Under the pieces are notes generated by a model, which saw nothing but the letters and a program-made list of their open reading frames with translations, was not told the DNA's origin and did not search any database. Positions 17,195-28,841 of a stretch of 64,000 nucleotides of DNA are shown piece by piece. This DNA comes from Subtercola frigoramans. Its GTDB lineage: Bacteria; Actinomycetota; Actinomycetes; Actinomycetales; Microbacteriaceae. The number at the start of each line of letters is the position of its first letter. The first letter of the stretch is position 1. The stretch covers positions 2,356,001-2,420,000 of the forward strand of contig NZ_JAFBBU010000001.1 in assembly GCF_016907385.1 (NCBI RefSeq). The letters are read 5' to 3'. A program made the translations under genes and the position numbers.

Positions 17195-18237
17195 GGTGCA
17201 ACTCCATTCAGAGGAAGGCCCAGGGTCTCGGTAAGCCCGAGAGCGATGTTCGCTGACTGGATGGCAGCACCTGCGGTGCCCTTGACCAGATTGTCGATGG
17301 CTGTCACCGTTACGACCCGATCGGCGGCCTCGTCGACTGCGATGCCGATCAGGGCCGTGTTCGCCCCCACCACGTCGGAGATTCGCGGGAACCGGCCCTC
17401 CGGAAGCACATGCACGAACGGCTCGTCGGCGTATGCCGTCTCCCAGGCTGAACGCACGTCGTGCGCAGACACACCGGCCGCGAGTCTGGCCGTCGAGGTG
17501 GCCAGGATGCCCCTGGACATGGGGACGAGAACCGGAGTGAACGAAACGGAGACGGTCGCCCCGGCTGCGGCCGAGAGGTTCTGCACGATCTCGGGGTTGT
17601 GGCGATGGCCTCCCCCCACACCGTAGACACTGGCCGAACCGAGGATCTCACTCGCCAGGAGGTCTGTTCGAAGACTCTTGCCTGCCCCTGAGGGGCCGAC
17701 GGCGAGTACTGCAACAATGTCGACGGGCTGGATGACGCTGGCCCGGAGCCCGGGTGCCAGACCCAGGCTGATTGCAGTGACATTGCAACCGGGTACAGCA
17801 ATCCGCTTGACGCCGATGAGTTTCGAGCGCTGCCGCTGGAAGTCCTCGATGAGGAGTTCCGGCAATCCGTAGGGCCACGCACCGTAGAACTCTCCACCGT
17901 AGAACTTCGACCAATCCGCCTCGCTCGTGAGACGGTGATCGGCGCCGCAGTCGACCACGAGTGTCGCTGGGTCGAGTGCTTCGGTCACTGCTCCCGACTT
18001 GCCGTGAGGCAGCGCGAGAAAGACGATGTCGTGCCCGTTCAGCACCTCGGGCGATGTCTCGCCGAGGATGAGGTCACCATAGGTTCGCAGATGTGGATGA
18101 AGCGCGATCAACGGCTGGCCAGCGTTGGCGTTTGCCGTCACTGTGCGCACCTCGAACTCGGGGTGCTCGGCGAGAAGGCGCAACAGCTCGCCGCCGGCAT
18201 ACCCACTCGCACCGGCTACGGCTACCGAAAAAGACAT
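17191..18237 (-). CDS. argC: N-acetyl-gamma-glutamyl-phosphate reductase
   Basis: NADPH-dependent reduction of acetylglutamyl phosphate. It has 348 residues. The Rossmann motif [12 protein letters not shown] is at the N-terminus and the catalytic cysteine in VPGCNVTA is Cys151. It is the first gene of the arg run, starting only 17 nt after pheT stops. That leaves no room for a normal promoter with an ArgR operator between them, so it may be read from pheST or from a promoter inside pheT. Confidence 0.96.
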   Translation of the reverse strand: MSFSVAVAGASGYAGGELLRLLAEHPEFEVRTVTANANAGQPLIALHPHLRTYGDLILGETSPEVLNGHDIVFLALPHGKSGAVTEALDPATLVVDCGADHRLTSEADWSKFYGGEFYGAWPYGLPELLIEDFQRQRSKLIGVKRIAVPGCNVTAISLGLAPGLRASVIQPVDIVAVLAVGPSGAGKSLRTDLLASEILGSASVYGVGGGHRHNPEIVQNLSAAAGATVSVSFTPVLVPMSRGILATSTARLAAGVSAHDVRSAWETAYADEPFVHVLPEGRFPRISDVVGANTALIGIAVDEAADRVVTVTAIDNLVKGTAGAAIQSANIALGLTETLGLPLNGVAP

Positions 18238-18253
18238 ACGCCAAACCTACCGC

Positions 18254-20830
18254 TCACTCGCGTGACACCGCCCCGAAGCGAAGAGCCGCCTCGGCGACGC
18301 CGGCAACTCGCGCCTCGCTGGCCTCCGCGGCGGTCAGCGTGCGCTCTGACGAGCGGAATCGGAGCGCGAAGGTGAGTGACTTGTGCCCTTCTTCGATGCC
18401 GGCCGCCCGGTAGTCGTCCACGACCCGGATATTCTCGAGCAGTTCACCGGCCCCCTGGACCAGGGCTTCCCGAACGTCGCCCGCCGGAACCCCGACGGGA
18501 ACGACAAGCGACACATCCTGGGTTGCAGCAGGGTACGACGAGAGCGGAGTCGCCTCGACGCTGCGAGCTGCGAGTGCCATCAGAAGTGAGAGGTCGAGCT
18601 CAGCGACAGCAACAACACGAGGAAGGTCGAACTCGTCAGAGTGCGCGGGTAGCAGTTCTCCTGCGTAGCCCACAGGAATTTCAGAGGTGGCGTCTATCGA
18701 TACGGCCGTCTCTTCGCCATCGTGGTGGTTGACGATCGTGGCGAAGAGTTCAGCCGTTCGCCCCGGGTGCAACGCCTTGTGGATGCCCTGGCGAACAGTC
18801 AAAGTGACATCGAGCGCGTCGGTGAGCAGGCGAACGGCGTCGAGTGCTTCTGCAATGCCTGAACCCAGGGCGGGCTGCCCTGGCTGCTTTTCGACCGAGT
18901 TGCCGAGGAAGAGCATGCCGACGTGCCACGGCTGCGGAGGGATACTCGCGTCCAACGCATCGAGTGTCTCCTGGGAGGGTATCGCGGCCCCTGGCGGGAC
19001 CTCTGCAACGCCATAGTGAATCCCCTCCTCCGGCTCGAAGACAGCACCGACTTCGTAGAGTGCGAGGTCTGTCAAACCGCGGGAGAGGTTGCGGCGCGCA
19101 ATGTCGATCAGGCCAGGAAGGAGCGTAGCCCTGAGGAATGGCACTTCGGCGTCGAGCGGGTTCGCCAACCGGATCGCCGGCACCGCGCTGTCATCAGATG
19201 ACGCGAACAGGGTGTTCGAAGTGCTGGAGACGAAGGGATAGGCGAGGACCTCGGTCAGGCCCGCTGCCGCGAGGGTCTCTGCCGAGAGTCGACGCAATCG
19301 CTGTTCGCGCGTGAGCCCCCGGCCCGGTGGTGCGGTGGGAAGAATGCTCGGGATGCGGGAATACCCGACTATTCGCGCCACCTCTTCAGCGAGGGACGAC
19401 TTGTGAGTGAGGTCGGGGCGCCACGACGGCGGCGAGACGATCAGACCGTCGTGGCCGTGCTCGAGCGTCGCCCCGATTTCGATGAGTGAATCGCTGATCT
19501 CTTCGTCTGTGTAGTCGACGCCGACGAGCTTCGAGATGTAGCCGTCGGGCAGGAAGATCGGAGAAAGCGGGTTGTGGGCATGGAAATGCGATCCAGCATT
19601 CTCAGCCCGACCGCCCGCCAATTCCTCCAACAGCTGCACGACTCGGGCCGCCGCCGTCGCCGCGACCTCTGGATCCACTCCTCGCTCGAAGCGTTTCGAC
19701 GCTTCGCTCGGTAGCTTGTGGCGCCGGGCGCTGCGCGCGATGCTGATGGGGTCGAAATTGGCGGCCTCAACGAGCACATTCGTGGTGGCATCAGTGATCT
19801 CGGTCTGCAGGCCACCCATGACTCCGGCAAGGCCGATCGCCCCGGCGTCGTCGGTTATCAGAAGGTCTTCCGGGTTCAGAACCCGGTTCTGGCCGTCGAG
19901 CGTCAGGAGAGTCTCGCCGGACTCGGCACGCCGCACGACGATTCCGCCCTGGATCGTGTCGAGGTCGTAGCCGTGGAGTGGCTGACCCAGCTCGAGCATC
20001 ACGTAATTGGTGATGTCGACGACCAGCGATATCGATCGAATACCAGCGAGCTTGAGCCTGGCGATCATCCACGCCGGCGTCGGCCGTGTGGCGTCGATCC
20101 CACGCACCACCCGGGTCACGAACACCGTGGCCCCGACCCTGGCCCTGATGGGAGCTCGGTCGTCGATGGTCACGGAGAACCCGTTCTCCGCGGCCGCGAC
20201 CGGGACCACCGCAGCCGGGTCGCGGAACACTGCCCCCGTGGCGTGGGCGTATTCGCGGGCGATGCCCCTGATCGAGAAAGCATAACCACGGTCGGGAGTG
20301 ACGTTCACTTCGACGGCGGCATCGTTGAGCCCGAGCAGTGCGAGTGCGTCGGTACCGACCTCAGGATCGAGGCCCAGGGTCGACAGCCGCAGGATGCCAT
20401 CGTGCTCGTCACCGAGCCCGAGTTCCCGAGTGGACGCAATCATGCCGTCGGAGACGTGGCCGTAGGTCTTGCGCGCGGCGATGGCAAAGTTTCCGGGCAG
20501 TACTGCGCCCGGCAGCGTCACGACGACCTTGTCGCCCACGAAGAAGTTGGGGGCACCGCAGACGATGCCGCGAACATCAGCCCCGCCATCGCCCGCCGTC
20601 TCACCGGCGGCGGCCACGCGCACACTGCACCAGCGGATGGTCTTGCCGTTGCTCTGCGGTTCTTCGGTGAATTCGAGCACTTCGCCGACGACGACCGGGC
20701 CCGTGATGTCGAAGTCGTGTGAACCTTCTTCTTCGAGCCCGACGCTTACGAGGGCAGCATGAACGTCGGCAATCGTGGTGCCTGCTGGGAGTTCGACGAA
20801 CTCCGCGAGCCAGCTCAGGGGGATACGCAT
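18254..20830 (-). CDS. pheT: phenylalanyl-tRNA synthetase beta subunit
   Basis: Beta chain of the alpha2-beta2 PheRS. It has 858 residues from the ATG at 20828-20830 (MRIPLSWLAEF, the family N-terminus); the open frame upstream of this is not used. Domain order is an N-terminal B1 region, an OB/tRNA-binding (EMAP-like) domain at about 40-155, B3/B4 editing domain, B5 DNA-binding-fold domain, a synthetase-like core, and a C-terminal anticodon-binding FDX-ACB domain from about 760. It begins 4 nt after pheS. Confidence 0.96.
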   Translation of the reverse strand: MRIPLSWLAEFVELPAGTTIADVHAALVSVGLEEEGSHDFDITGPVVVGEVLEFTEEPQSNGKTIRWCSVRVAAAGETAGDGGADVRGIVCGAPNFFVGDKVVVTLPGAVLPGNFAIAARKTYGHVSDGMIASTRELGLGDEHDGILRLSTLGLDPEVGTDALALLGLNDAAVEVNVTPDRGYAFSIRGIAREYAHATGAVFRDPAAVVPVAAAENGFSVTIDDRAPIRARVGATVFVTRVVRGIDATRPTPAWMIARLKLAGIRSISLVVDITNYVMLELGQPLHGYDLDTIQGGIVVRRAESGETLLTLDGQNRVLNPEDLLITDDAGAIGLAGVMGGLQTEITDATTNVLVEAANFDPISIARSARRHKLPSEASKRFERGVDPEVAATAAARVVQLLEELAGGRAENAGSHFHAHNPLSPIFLPDGYISKLVGVDYTDEEISDSLIEIGATLEHGHDGLIVSPPSWRPDLTHKSSLAEEVARIVGYSRIPSILPTAPPGRGLTREQRLRRLSAETLAAAGLTEVLAYPFVSSTSNTLFASSDDSAVPAIRLANPLDAEVPFLRATLLPGLIDIARRNLSRGLTDLALYEVGAVFEPEEGIHYGVAEVPPGAAIPSQETLDALDASIPPQPWHVGMLFLGNSVEKQPGQPALGSGIAEALDAVRLLTDALDVTLTVRQGIHKALHPGRTAELFATIVNHHDGEETAVSIDATSEIPVGYAGELLPAHSDEFDLPRVVAVAELDLSLLMALAARSVEATPLSSYPAATQDVSLVVPVGVPAGDVREALVQGAGELLENIRVVDDYRAAGIEEGHKSLTFALRFRSSERTLTAAEASEARVAGVAEAALRFGAVSRE

Positions 20831-20834
20831 GGGT

Positions 20835-22792
<1,958 letters not shown>

Positions 22793-22879
22793 GTGCCAAG
22801 TCAAGCAGATATTGAGTTGTTTGTCGGCCAGGCGGGCACGAATTGCCGCGCCGCTGACCATTCACCTGTGGTGAAAGGA

Positions 22880-23272
22880 CTACGCGGCAGCGTCGACCTT
22901 CGGGGCCGAGGTGTCTTCGGGAAGTGCAGCCTTTGCGCTGGCGACGAGAGCCGCAAACGTGGCGGGCTCGGTGACGGCGAGGTCGGCCAGAATACGGCGG
23001 TCGACCTCGATGCCGGCCAGGTTCAGACCCTGGATGAGGCGGTTGTACGTGAGGCCGTTGAGACGGGCAGCCGCGTTGATGCGCTGGATCCACAGGCGAC
23101 GGAAGTCACCCTTGCGTGCGCGGCGGTCGCGGTACGAGTAGACGAGGGAGTGGGTGACCTGCTCCTTGGCCTTGCGGTAGAGGCGCGAACGCTGGCCGCG
23201 GTAGCCCTCTGCGCGCTCGAGAATTACGCGACGCTTCTTGTGGGCGTTGACGGCCCTCTTTACTCTTGCCAT
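22880..23272 (-). CDS. rplT: 50S ribosomal protein L20
   Basis: Early-assembly large-subunit protein. It has 130 residues. The N-terminal [15 protein letters not shown] and the [27 protein letters not shown] core are characteristic. The C-terminus carries a short Ala-rich extension after ALPEDTS. It is the third gene of infC-rpmI-rplT. In other bacteria L20 represses this operon; no L20-binding leader is recognised here. Confidence 0.97.
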   Translation of the reverse strand: MARVKRAVNAHKKRRVILERAEGYRGQRSRLYRKAKEQVTHSLVYSYRDRRARKGDFRRLWIQRINAAARLNGLTYNRLIQGLNLAGIEVDRRILADLAVTEPATFAALVASAKAALPEDTSAPKVDAAA

Positions 23273-23304
23273 TTTCTTCTGTCCTTAAATCGTCGTCGTG
23301 AGTT

Positions 23305-23499
23305 CTAGAGGCCTAGGAGCTTCTTGATGACCTTGGCGTCCTGCGGGGCAAGAACCTGGTCGGTGTTCAGGCGGCGCTTGCGCTGGCCCGACTTCACTTC
23401 CAGGTTGTGGCGCATGCCGGCCTGCTGCTTCATGACCTTGCCGCTGCCGGTGATCTTGAATCGCTTCTTGGCTCCGGAGTGGGTCTTCATCTTGGGCAT
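23305..23499 (-). CDS. rpmI: 50S ribosomal protein L35
   Basis: Sixty-four residues starting [15 protein letters not shown], the invariant L35 N-terminus. It lies between infC and rplT with gaps of 27 and 32 nt. The Shine-Dalgarno GAGGAGA lies just upstream of the ATG. Confidence 0.97.
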   Translation of the reverse strand: MPKMKTHSGAKKRFKITGSGKVMKQQAGMRHNLEVKSGQRKRRLNTDQVLAPQDAKVIKKLLGL

Positions 23500-23526
23500 T
23501 ATTGTCTCCTCGTGGGTTAGGGAAAG

Positions 23527-24180
23527 TTACTCGGCTGCGGGTGTTGCTGCAGCTGTGGTCGGTGTACTGGTGCCTTCGGCACTGCTCGTGTCGGCACTGG
23601 CAGGCGCTGGCGCCTCGCGAGGTGCCTTTGCAGCAGCGCGCTGGGCGTTGGCCTCGGCTTTGGCCTCTGACTTGTTCTTCAGGGGGCCGATCACCATGAC
23701 CATGTTGCGACCGTCGATGGTCGGGCTCGATTCGACAGAACCGAACTCCGAAACGTCTTCGGCAAATCTTTGGAGAAGGCGAACACCCTGGTCGGGGCGT
23801 GACTGCTCACGGCCACGGAACAGGATCATCGCTTTGACCTTGTCACCGGCCTTGAGGAAGCCTTCGGCGCGCTTGCGCTTCGTCTCGTAGTCGTGAACAT
23901 CGATCTTCAGACGGAAGCGAACCTCTTTGAGGATCGTGTTCGCCTGGTTGCGCCTGGCCTCTTTGGCCTTTTGCGCAGCTTCGTACTTGAACTTTCCGTA
24001 GTCCATGATCTTGGCAACGGGCGGCTTCGAGTTCGGGGCCACCTCAACCAGGTCAAGGTCGGCCTCTTGCGCGAGTCTGAGTGCCACGTCGATACTGACG
24101 ACGCCAACCTGCTCACCGGCCGGACCCACGAGGCGGACCTCGGGTACTCGTATTCGGTCGTTTGTACGGGGATCGCTGAT
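23527..24180 (-). CDS. infC: translation initiation factor IF-3, rare ATC start
   Basis: Keeps ribosomal subunits apart and proofreads start-codon choice. It has 217 residues from an ATC codon at 24178-24180, preceded by AAAGGAG with 6-nt spacing. The family N-terminus [16 protein letters not shown] follows at once, and no ATG, GTG or TTG fits. The N-domain (1-80), the linker around [15 protein letters not shown], and the C-domain with [12 protein letters not shown] are visible. A low-complexity tail of about 40 residues (Ala, Ser, Thr, Lys rich) extends past the C-domain. A non-standard start in infC is the known basis of IF3 autoregulation in E. coli (AUU). Confidence 0.95.
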   Translation of the reverse strand: MSDPRTNDRIRVPEVRLVGPAGEQVGVVSIDVALRLAQEADLDLVEVAPNSKPPVAKIMDYGKFKYEAAQKAKEARRNQANTILKEVRFRLKIDVHDYETKRKRAEGFLKAGDKVKAMILFRGREQSRPDQGVRLLQRFAEDVSEFGSVESSPTIDGRNMVMVIGPLKNKSEAKAEANAQRAAAKAPREAPAPASADTSSAEGTSTPTTAAATPAAE

Positions 24181-24193
24181 GCGTTGCTCCTTT
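24181..24193 (-). promoter_or_regulatory. infC ribosome-binding site deciding the ATC start
   Basis: The minus strand reads AAAGGAG (24187-24193), then CAACGC, then ATC. This strong Shine-Dalgarno at optimal spacing is what identifies ATC as the initiation codon. Confidence 0.8.
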
Positions 24194-24512
24194 GTGCTGA
24201 CGGATGCTCGGCCGACGCACCGCGGCACGAACCGTGGGCACGCAAAACTGAAATAATCCACGCACAAACGACACCGCCGAACTTCGACAGCACACATCAC
24301 ACACGTACCGCACCCTCATCTGCTCTCGCAGACACCTGCCCTGCTGATGTTCACGAAGGTATTCGTTCTCATCGACGGGGCGGAGTGCAATCAACCCGGT
24401 AACCTTGAGGCATCAAGCCAAACGGTCAAGCGCGGGTGGGAGATTCTCCACTTTTGTCTGAAGCCATAATGGCCTCAGAGCCGCATAGAGCATATCAGAG
24501 TCTCAGGCCAAC
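24194..24512. other. infC / DUF1844 divergent intergenic region
   Basis: About 320 bp without a credible gene. It must hold the infC promoter and leader (minus) and the promoter of the DUF1844-photolyase pair (plus). An imperfect hairpin TGGCCT-C-AGA / TCT-C-AGGCCA spans 24470-24510, ending 2 nt before the DUF1844 ATG. No clear -35/-10 pair or known ribosomal leader motif was recognised. Confidence 0.5.
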
Positions 24513-24887
24513 ATGTTAGAACGGAATCAAATCACTGTGAGCGATGTCTATCTCGAAGACGATTCGATCGGGGCGGCGCGCGACATCGCCGACGTACAGG
24601 CCGTCGAGGTCATCACAACGACCGCCGTGCACCTGATGAGCGCCGCTGCGGTGAAGGTCGGCCTGGCCGACGACCCCGAGAACCAGCTGGACCTCGACGA
24701 GGCGCGAAAACTCATCATCGCCCTCGCCGGGCTCGTGACGGCTGGAGCCCCGGAGATCGGCGACATGCACGCCCGAAGCCTGCGCGACGGCCTGCGTTCG
24801 CTCCAGCTGGCCTTCCGCGAAGCGTCACCCTTCCCCGACGCAATCGGCCAGGGCCCGGGCGAGAAACTGACCGGGCCCGTCAACTGA
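24513..24887 (+). CDS. DUF1844 domain protein
   Basis: One hundred and twenty-four residues, function unknown. The DUF1844 core is clear: EVITTTAVHLMSAAAVKVGL then LDLDEARKLIIALAGLV, an all-helical soluble protein common near infC in Actinobacteria. The start is uncertain. The ATG at 24513 lacks a Shine-Dalgarno and abuts a hairpin; GTG at 24537 (giving VSDVYLEDD) is an alternative. The stop is 1 nt before the photolyase ATG, so the two are co-translated. Confidence 0.85.
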   Translation: MLERNQITVSDVYLEDDSIGAARDIADVQAVEVITTTAVHLMSAAAVKVGLADDPENQLDLDEARKLIIALAGLVTAGAPEIGDMHARSLRDGLRSLQLAFREASPFPDAIGQGPGEKLTGPVN

Positions 24888-24888
24888 G

Positions 24889-26385
24889 ATGACTGCCGGG
24901 CGGGTGCGCTGGATCTTTGCAGGCCAGCTCGGTTCGCTGTTCGACGATGGCGGCCCGATGCTGCTCATCGAGTCGAGGCGGGCGCTCGGGCGGGGGCCGA
25001 TTCACCGGACGAAAGCGCACCTGCTGCTGTCGGGCATCCGGCATCGCGCCAGGGAATTGGGCGACCGGGTCGAATTCCACCAGGTCGATACGTACTCAGA
25101 GATTGTGGATGACCGGACCGACCTCGAAGTCATCGACCCCACCTCGTGGCGGGCCAGGCGCAAGGTGCGGCAGATCGGAGCGACAATCCTGCCGAACCGG
25201 GGTTTCGTTTCGAGCGAAACGGAATTCGCGGAATGGGCGGCGTCACGAGGAGCCAAGCGGCTTCTGCTGGAGGACTTCTACCGGGAGATGCGCCTTCGTA
25301 CGGGCATCCTGATGGACGGTGACGGACCGACCGGCGGCCAGTGGAACTTCGACCAGGACAACCGCCAGGCTCCACCGAAGAATGCCGTCAGCCTGGGGCT
25401 GCCAGAGCCCTGGTGGCCGGTCGAAGATGACATCGATGAGGAGGTTCGGGCGGATCTCGATCGATGGCAGGCCGAAGGATCGGTGACATTGGTCGGTGAC
25501 GATGGCCCCCGCAGGTTCGCCGTGACGGAAAGCGAAGCGCACGCGGCGCTCGAGGACTTCGTTGCCGTCAGGCTGAATGACTTCGGCCCGTTCGAAGACG
25601 CCACGCTCGCGGGTGACTGGACGATGGCTCACTCGCTGCTGAGCGTACCCCTGAACCTCGGTCTGCTCGACCCTCGCGCGGTCGTCGACAGGGCGGTGAG
25701 CGAATTCCACGCCGGCCGAGCTCCACTTGCGAGCGTGGAAGGCTTTGTTCGCCAGATCGCCGGGTGGCGCGACTACGTCTGGCACCTCTACTGGCATCTC
25801 GGCGAACAGTATCCGACGAGCCACAACGGGCTGAACGCGAGGCGGGAACTGCCGATCGAGTTCAGGCGACTCGACGCCGACGCGATCGAGGCGAACTGCC
25901 TGAGCCAGAGCATGCGAGGTGTTCGCGAACGGGGGTGGGCCCACCACATCCAGCGCCTGATGGTCATCGGGAACTGGGCTCTCCAGCGGGGCTACGATCC
26001 GGTTGCGCTGAATGACTGGTTCGTGGCGATGTTCGTCGACGGCACTCCGTGGGTGATGCCGGCGAATGTCATCGGTATGTCACAGCACGCAGATGGCGGA
26101 ATCGTCGCGACCAAGCCGTACGCGGCCGGCGGCGCCTACATCTCGAAGATGACCGACTACTGTGGCAGCTGCCGCTTCGACCCGAAGGTTCGCCTCGGGC
26201 CGGATGCCTGCCCGTTCACGGCAGGCTATTGGGCCTTTCTCGACCGGGTCGAGCCGCAGCTGCGCACGAACAACCGTATGGCCCAGCCCCTTGCGGGCCT
26301 CAGGCGGCTCTCCGACCGGGAAGCGGTCGTCGCCCAGGAGCGCGCGCGAGATCAGCTGGGCGAATTCACGGCCCTCATCGAGTGA
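24889..26385 (+). CDS. Iron-sulfur bacterial cryptochrome/photolyase (PhrB-like)
   Basis: Predicted FAD and [4Fe-4S] photolyase of the deoxyribodipyrimidine-photolyase-related group (FeS-BCP), whose characterised members repair (6-4) photoproducts with light. It has 498 residues. The N-terminal lumazine/antenna-type alpha-beta domain begins RVRWIFAGQLG. The FAD region contains EGFVRQIAGWRDYVWHLYW. The four cluster cysteines are Cys337, Cys425, Cys428 and Cys441; the spacing 88-3-13 matches Agrobacterium PhrB (C350, C438, C441, C454, from memory). Asn-Arg-Met-Ala near the C-terminus is also conserved. It is coupled to the DUF1844 gene. Confidence 0.92.
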   Translation: MTAGRVRWIFAGQLGSLFDDGGPMLLIESRRALGRGPIHRTKAHLLLSGIRHRARELGDRVEFHQVDTYSEIVDDRTDLEVIDPTSWRARRKVRQIGATILPNRGFVSSETEFAEWAASRGAKRLLLEDFYREMRLRTGILMDGDGPTGGQWNFDQDNRQAPPKNAVSLGLPEPWWPVEDDIDEEVRADLDRWQAEGSVTLVGDDGPRRFAVTESEAHAALEDFVAVRLNDFGPFEDATLAGDWTMAHSLLSVPLNLGLLDPRAVVDRAVSEFHAGRAPLASVEGFVRQIAGWRDYVWHLYWHLGEQYPTSHNGLNARRELPIEFRRLDADAIEANCLSQSMRGVRERGWAHHIQRLMVIGNWALQRGYDPVALNDWFVAMFVDGTPWVMPANVIGMSQHADGGIVATKPYAAGGAYISKMTDYCGSCRFDPKVRLGPDACPFTAGYWAFLDRVEPQLRTNNRMAQPLAGLRRLSDREAVVAQERARDQLGEFTALIE

Positions 26386-26388
26386 CAG

Positions 26389-26416
26389 TGCCGAACTCAG
26401 GCATGGGTGCTCGGCA
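26389..26416. terminator. Hairpin between convergent photolyase and SseB genes
   Basis: Inverted repeat TGCCGA (26389-26394) / TCGGCA (26411-26416) fills the 33-bp gap between two convergent stop codons. It is weak and lacks a U-tract; called mainly from position. Confidence 0.35.
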
Positions 26417-26418
26417 GA

Positions 26419-27372
26419 TCAGGCGGCGACAAGTCTGATCGACAAGGAGTCCACTCGATCTGCGATGAGGGTCGACTGGGCCCATCCGTGTTGCAGGCGC
26501 GCGAGAAGCTGATCGAGGGCTTCGCGGTCGAGACCCGGAGCCAGCGCGAGAACGACGGTGACCTCGGGGGCGGCCAGCCGGGCATCCGGGTCGCCCTGCG
26601 CCAGCGCCACCGAGACCACCGCCGGTTCGCCCACTGCTGCCGCACGGAATTCTGCCAGCAGGGGGAGGGACTCACGATCACCGTGTGGCGCACCCGCGGT
26701 TTCGGTGTCGGATTCGGTGTCGGTTTCGATATCGAACGGTGACACCCACGAGGCACCTTGGGCGATGGCCCAGACGGCCGGGCGCCGCACGACGAACTCA
26801 GTTACCGATGTCGGATCGATGATGAGCAGATCGGTGCCCTCTACGGCGGCCGAGAGAGCAATCCGTCGGGCTTCGTTGGGCACCGGGCGTGCGGCAGGAT
26901 TCCATTTCGCCATCGCAGCGACGGAAGTGAAGACCGGCAGCGCGGTGCGGCCGTCGGGAGCCGTCACAGTGACGATCGCGAGTTCCTGGGTCTTGTCGAC
27001 CGTTCGACCTTGGTGGTCCAGCGCGGTCTGCCCGGCTTGGGCTACGAGCGGCACCAGCAGCCGCGCCGCGCTGACGGCTTCGATGACGGTGGTCTGTGAA
27101 CGTGGTGGGCGGGGAAGCCCATCCCCGGCACGAAAAGCGCGAATCGCCTCGACCAGGGTGACGGCCTCTTCTTGTTCGTCGTCGACATAGTCACTCGTGC
27201 TCGCGTCGAAGGTGCGACCTGCCCACGGCTGGCCCGCCGAGTCTGTGAGAGGTGCACCGCGCTCCGGGTTGGGCGTGGCGTGTGATGGTGGTGTGCCCGT
27301 CGAAGGAAGCACCCTGGCACGCTTGCCCTGGCCGGCCGAAGCCGGCTCCTGTTCAGGATGCTCGGGGAGCAT
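26419..27372 (-). CDS. SseB-family protein
   Basis: Three hundred and seventeen residues from the ATG at 27370-27372; the open frame continues upstream but into hisA. After a disordered N-terminus (about 1-65) there is an SseB N-terminal-type domain: LLVPLVAQAG, TALPVFTSVAAMAKWNP and GTDLLIIDPTS. A second, poorly characterised domain follows. SseB proteins of actinobacteria have no firmly known function. It overlaps nothing and lies 14 nt after priA/hisA in the same orientation. Confidence 0.8.
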   Translation of the reverse strand: MLPEHPEQEPASAGQGKRARVLPSTGTPPSHATPNPERGAPLTDSAGQPWAGRTFDASTSDYVDDEQEEAVTLVEAIRAFRAGDGLPRPPRSQTTVIEAVSAARLLVPLVAQAGQTALDHQGRTVDKTQELAIVTVTAPDGRTALPVFTSVAAMAKWNPAARPVPNEARRIALSAAVEGTDLLIIDPTSVTEFVVRRPAVWAIAQGASWVSPFDIETDTESDTETAGAPHGDRESLPLLAEFRAAAVGEPAVVSVALAQGDPDARLAAPEVTVVLALAPGLDREALDQLLARLQHGWAQSTLIADRVDSLSIRLVAA

Positions 27373-27386
27373 GGTCTTCGAACCGG

Positions 27387-28127
27387 TCAGTCTGACGCGA
27401 CCGCGAGTGCCTCGACGAGGGTGAAAGCCCCTGCGTAGAGGGCGCGGCCGACGATCGCGCCTTCGAGGCCCTCGGCGACGAGAGCACGCAACTCGACCAG
27501 GTCGTCGAGGCTCGAGATTCCGCCGGAGGCGATGACGGGCTTGTCGGTCTTCTGCATGACCTGCTTGAGCAGTTCGACATTCGGGCCTTTGAGCGTGCCG
27601 TCCTTGGTGACGTCGGTGACCACATACCGTGCGCAGCCCGCGTCCTCGAGGCGCGCGAGCACCTCCCAGAGGTCTCCCCCGTCTTCCGTCCAGCCGCGCG
27701 CCGCCAGCGTCGTACCCCGCACATCGAGGCCGACCGCGATCGCCTCGCCGAATCGCGCGATCGCCTTGGCCGCCCACTCGGGGTTCTCCAGCGCTGCCGT
27801 GCCGAGGTTGATGCGCGTGGCACCGCTTTCGAGCGCATGCTCGAGGGACGCGTCGTCGCGGATGCCACCCGAGAGCTCGATCTTGATCCCGGTCGCCTGG
27901 GCGATGACTCGGCGGATGACGTCGACATTGTTGCCTCTGCCGAAAGCAGCATCAAGGTCTACAAGATGGATCCACTCTGCTCCCTGCGCGACCCAGTCAG
28001 CCGCGGCGTCAGCAGGATCGCCGTGATTGGTCTCGGTTCCGGCCTGGCCCTGGGTCAGGCGCACGGCCTGCCCGTCGGCGATGTCGACTGCAGGCAGGAG
28101 AACGAGGGCTGGGGCGGGTGTAGTCAT
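27387..28127 (-). CDS. priA: phosphoribosyl isomerase (HisA, probably bifunctional PriA)
   Basis: TIM-barrel isomerase of ProFAR in histidine synthesis; the actinobacterial form PriA also does the TrpF step of tryptophan synthesis. It has 246 residues. Catalytic Asp is in [10 protein letters not shown] (near 15), phosphate loops are GGIRDD and [10 protein letters not shown], and the second acid is in [14 protein letters not shown]. The bifunctional assignment rests on family knowledge; absence of trpF elsewhere would have to be checked. An 81-nt gap separates it from hisH. Confidence 0.92.
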   Translation of the reverse strand: MTTPAPALVLLPAVDIADGQAVRLTQGQAGTETNHGDPADAAADWVAQGAEWIHLVDLDAAFGRGNNVDVIRRVIAQATGIKIELSGGIRDDASLEHALESGATRINLGTAALENPEWAAKAIARFGEAIAVGLDVRGTTLAARGWTEDGGDLWEVLARLEDAGCARYVVTDVTKDGTLKGPNVELLKQVMQKTDKPVIASGGISSLDDLVELRALVAEGLEGAIVGRALYAGAFTLVEALAVASD

Positions 28128-28208
28128 TATCGGGTTCAGGTGCTTTCAGGCTGGGAATGAGGGTGAGGTTCAGTCGAACGAAGCGACAGGCGAATTGGTC
28201 GTACCGGG

Positions 28209-28841
28209 TCAGAGCGTGAGGAGCCAGTTGGACAGGAGCTGCATTCCCGCCTCCCCGGACTTCTCCGGGTGGAACTGGGTGGCTGAAAGGGGGCCGTTCT
28301 CCACAGCAGCAATGAACCGGCCACCGTGTTCTGCCCAGGTGACCGACGCGGCGGGAAGCGGAGGCTGTACATCGAGCTCCCAGGTCTGGGCGGCGTTCGA
28401 GTGCACGAAATAGAAGCGCTCGTCAGCGATTCCGGCGAAGAGCCTCGATTCCTCCGGCGCGATGACGGTGTTCCACCCCATGTGGGGCAGAACATCCGCC
28501 TTCAGCTCGTCGACCGTGCCCGGCCATTCGCCGAGGCCTTCGGTGTCGACCCCGCGCTCGACACCACGACTGAAAAGCACCTGCATGCCGACACAGATGC
28601 CCAGCACCGGCCTGCCGCCGGCAAGCCGTTTGTCGATCAGCTCGCCACCACGCACCGACTCCAGCGCACGCATGACGGCGTCGAACGCCCCGACGCCCGG
28701 CACGAGCAGACCGTCGGCCTCAGCGACTGCCCGTCGGTCGGCCGTCAGTTCGACCTCGGCTCCGACCCGCTCCAGCGCTTTCACTGCCGAGTGCACGTTG
28801 CCGCTGCCGTAGTCGAGCACGACAACTTTGCGAGAGGTCAC
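28209..28841 (-). CDS. hisH: imidazole glycerol phosphate synthase, glutamine amidotransferase subunit
   Basis: Supplies ammonia to HisF. It has 210 residues. The class I amidotransferase nucleophile Cys is in [11 protein letters not shown] (near 83), the oxyanion PGVGAF segment is near 50, and the His-Pro-Glu of the triad is in [11 protein letters not shown] near the C-terminus. The start overlaps the hisB stop. No hisF is in the window. Confidence 0.95.
   Translation of the reverse strand: MTSRKVVVLDYGSGNVHSAVKALERVGAEVELTADRRAVAEADGLLVPGVGAFDAVMRALESVRGGELIDKRLAGGRPVLGICVGMQVLFSRGVERGVDTEGLGEWPGTVDELKADVLPHMGWNTVIAPEESRLFAGIADERFYFVHSNAAQTWELDVQPPLPAASVTWAEHGGRFIAAVENGPLSATQFHPEKSGEAGMQLLSNWLLTL

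Noticed and set aside
24181..24300. Longer infC start upstream
   Set aside because: No ATG, GTG or TTG in frame gives a plausible N-terminus, and the Shine-Dalgarno sits right before ATC.
27373..27777. N-terminal extension of the SseB-like protein
   Set aside because: It is the reading of hisA in another frame, rich in Arg and Gly, with no domain.
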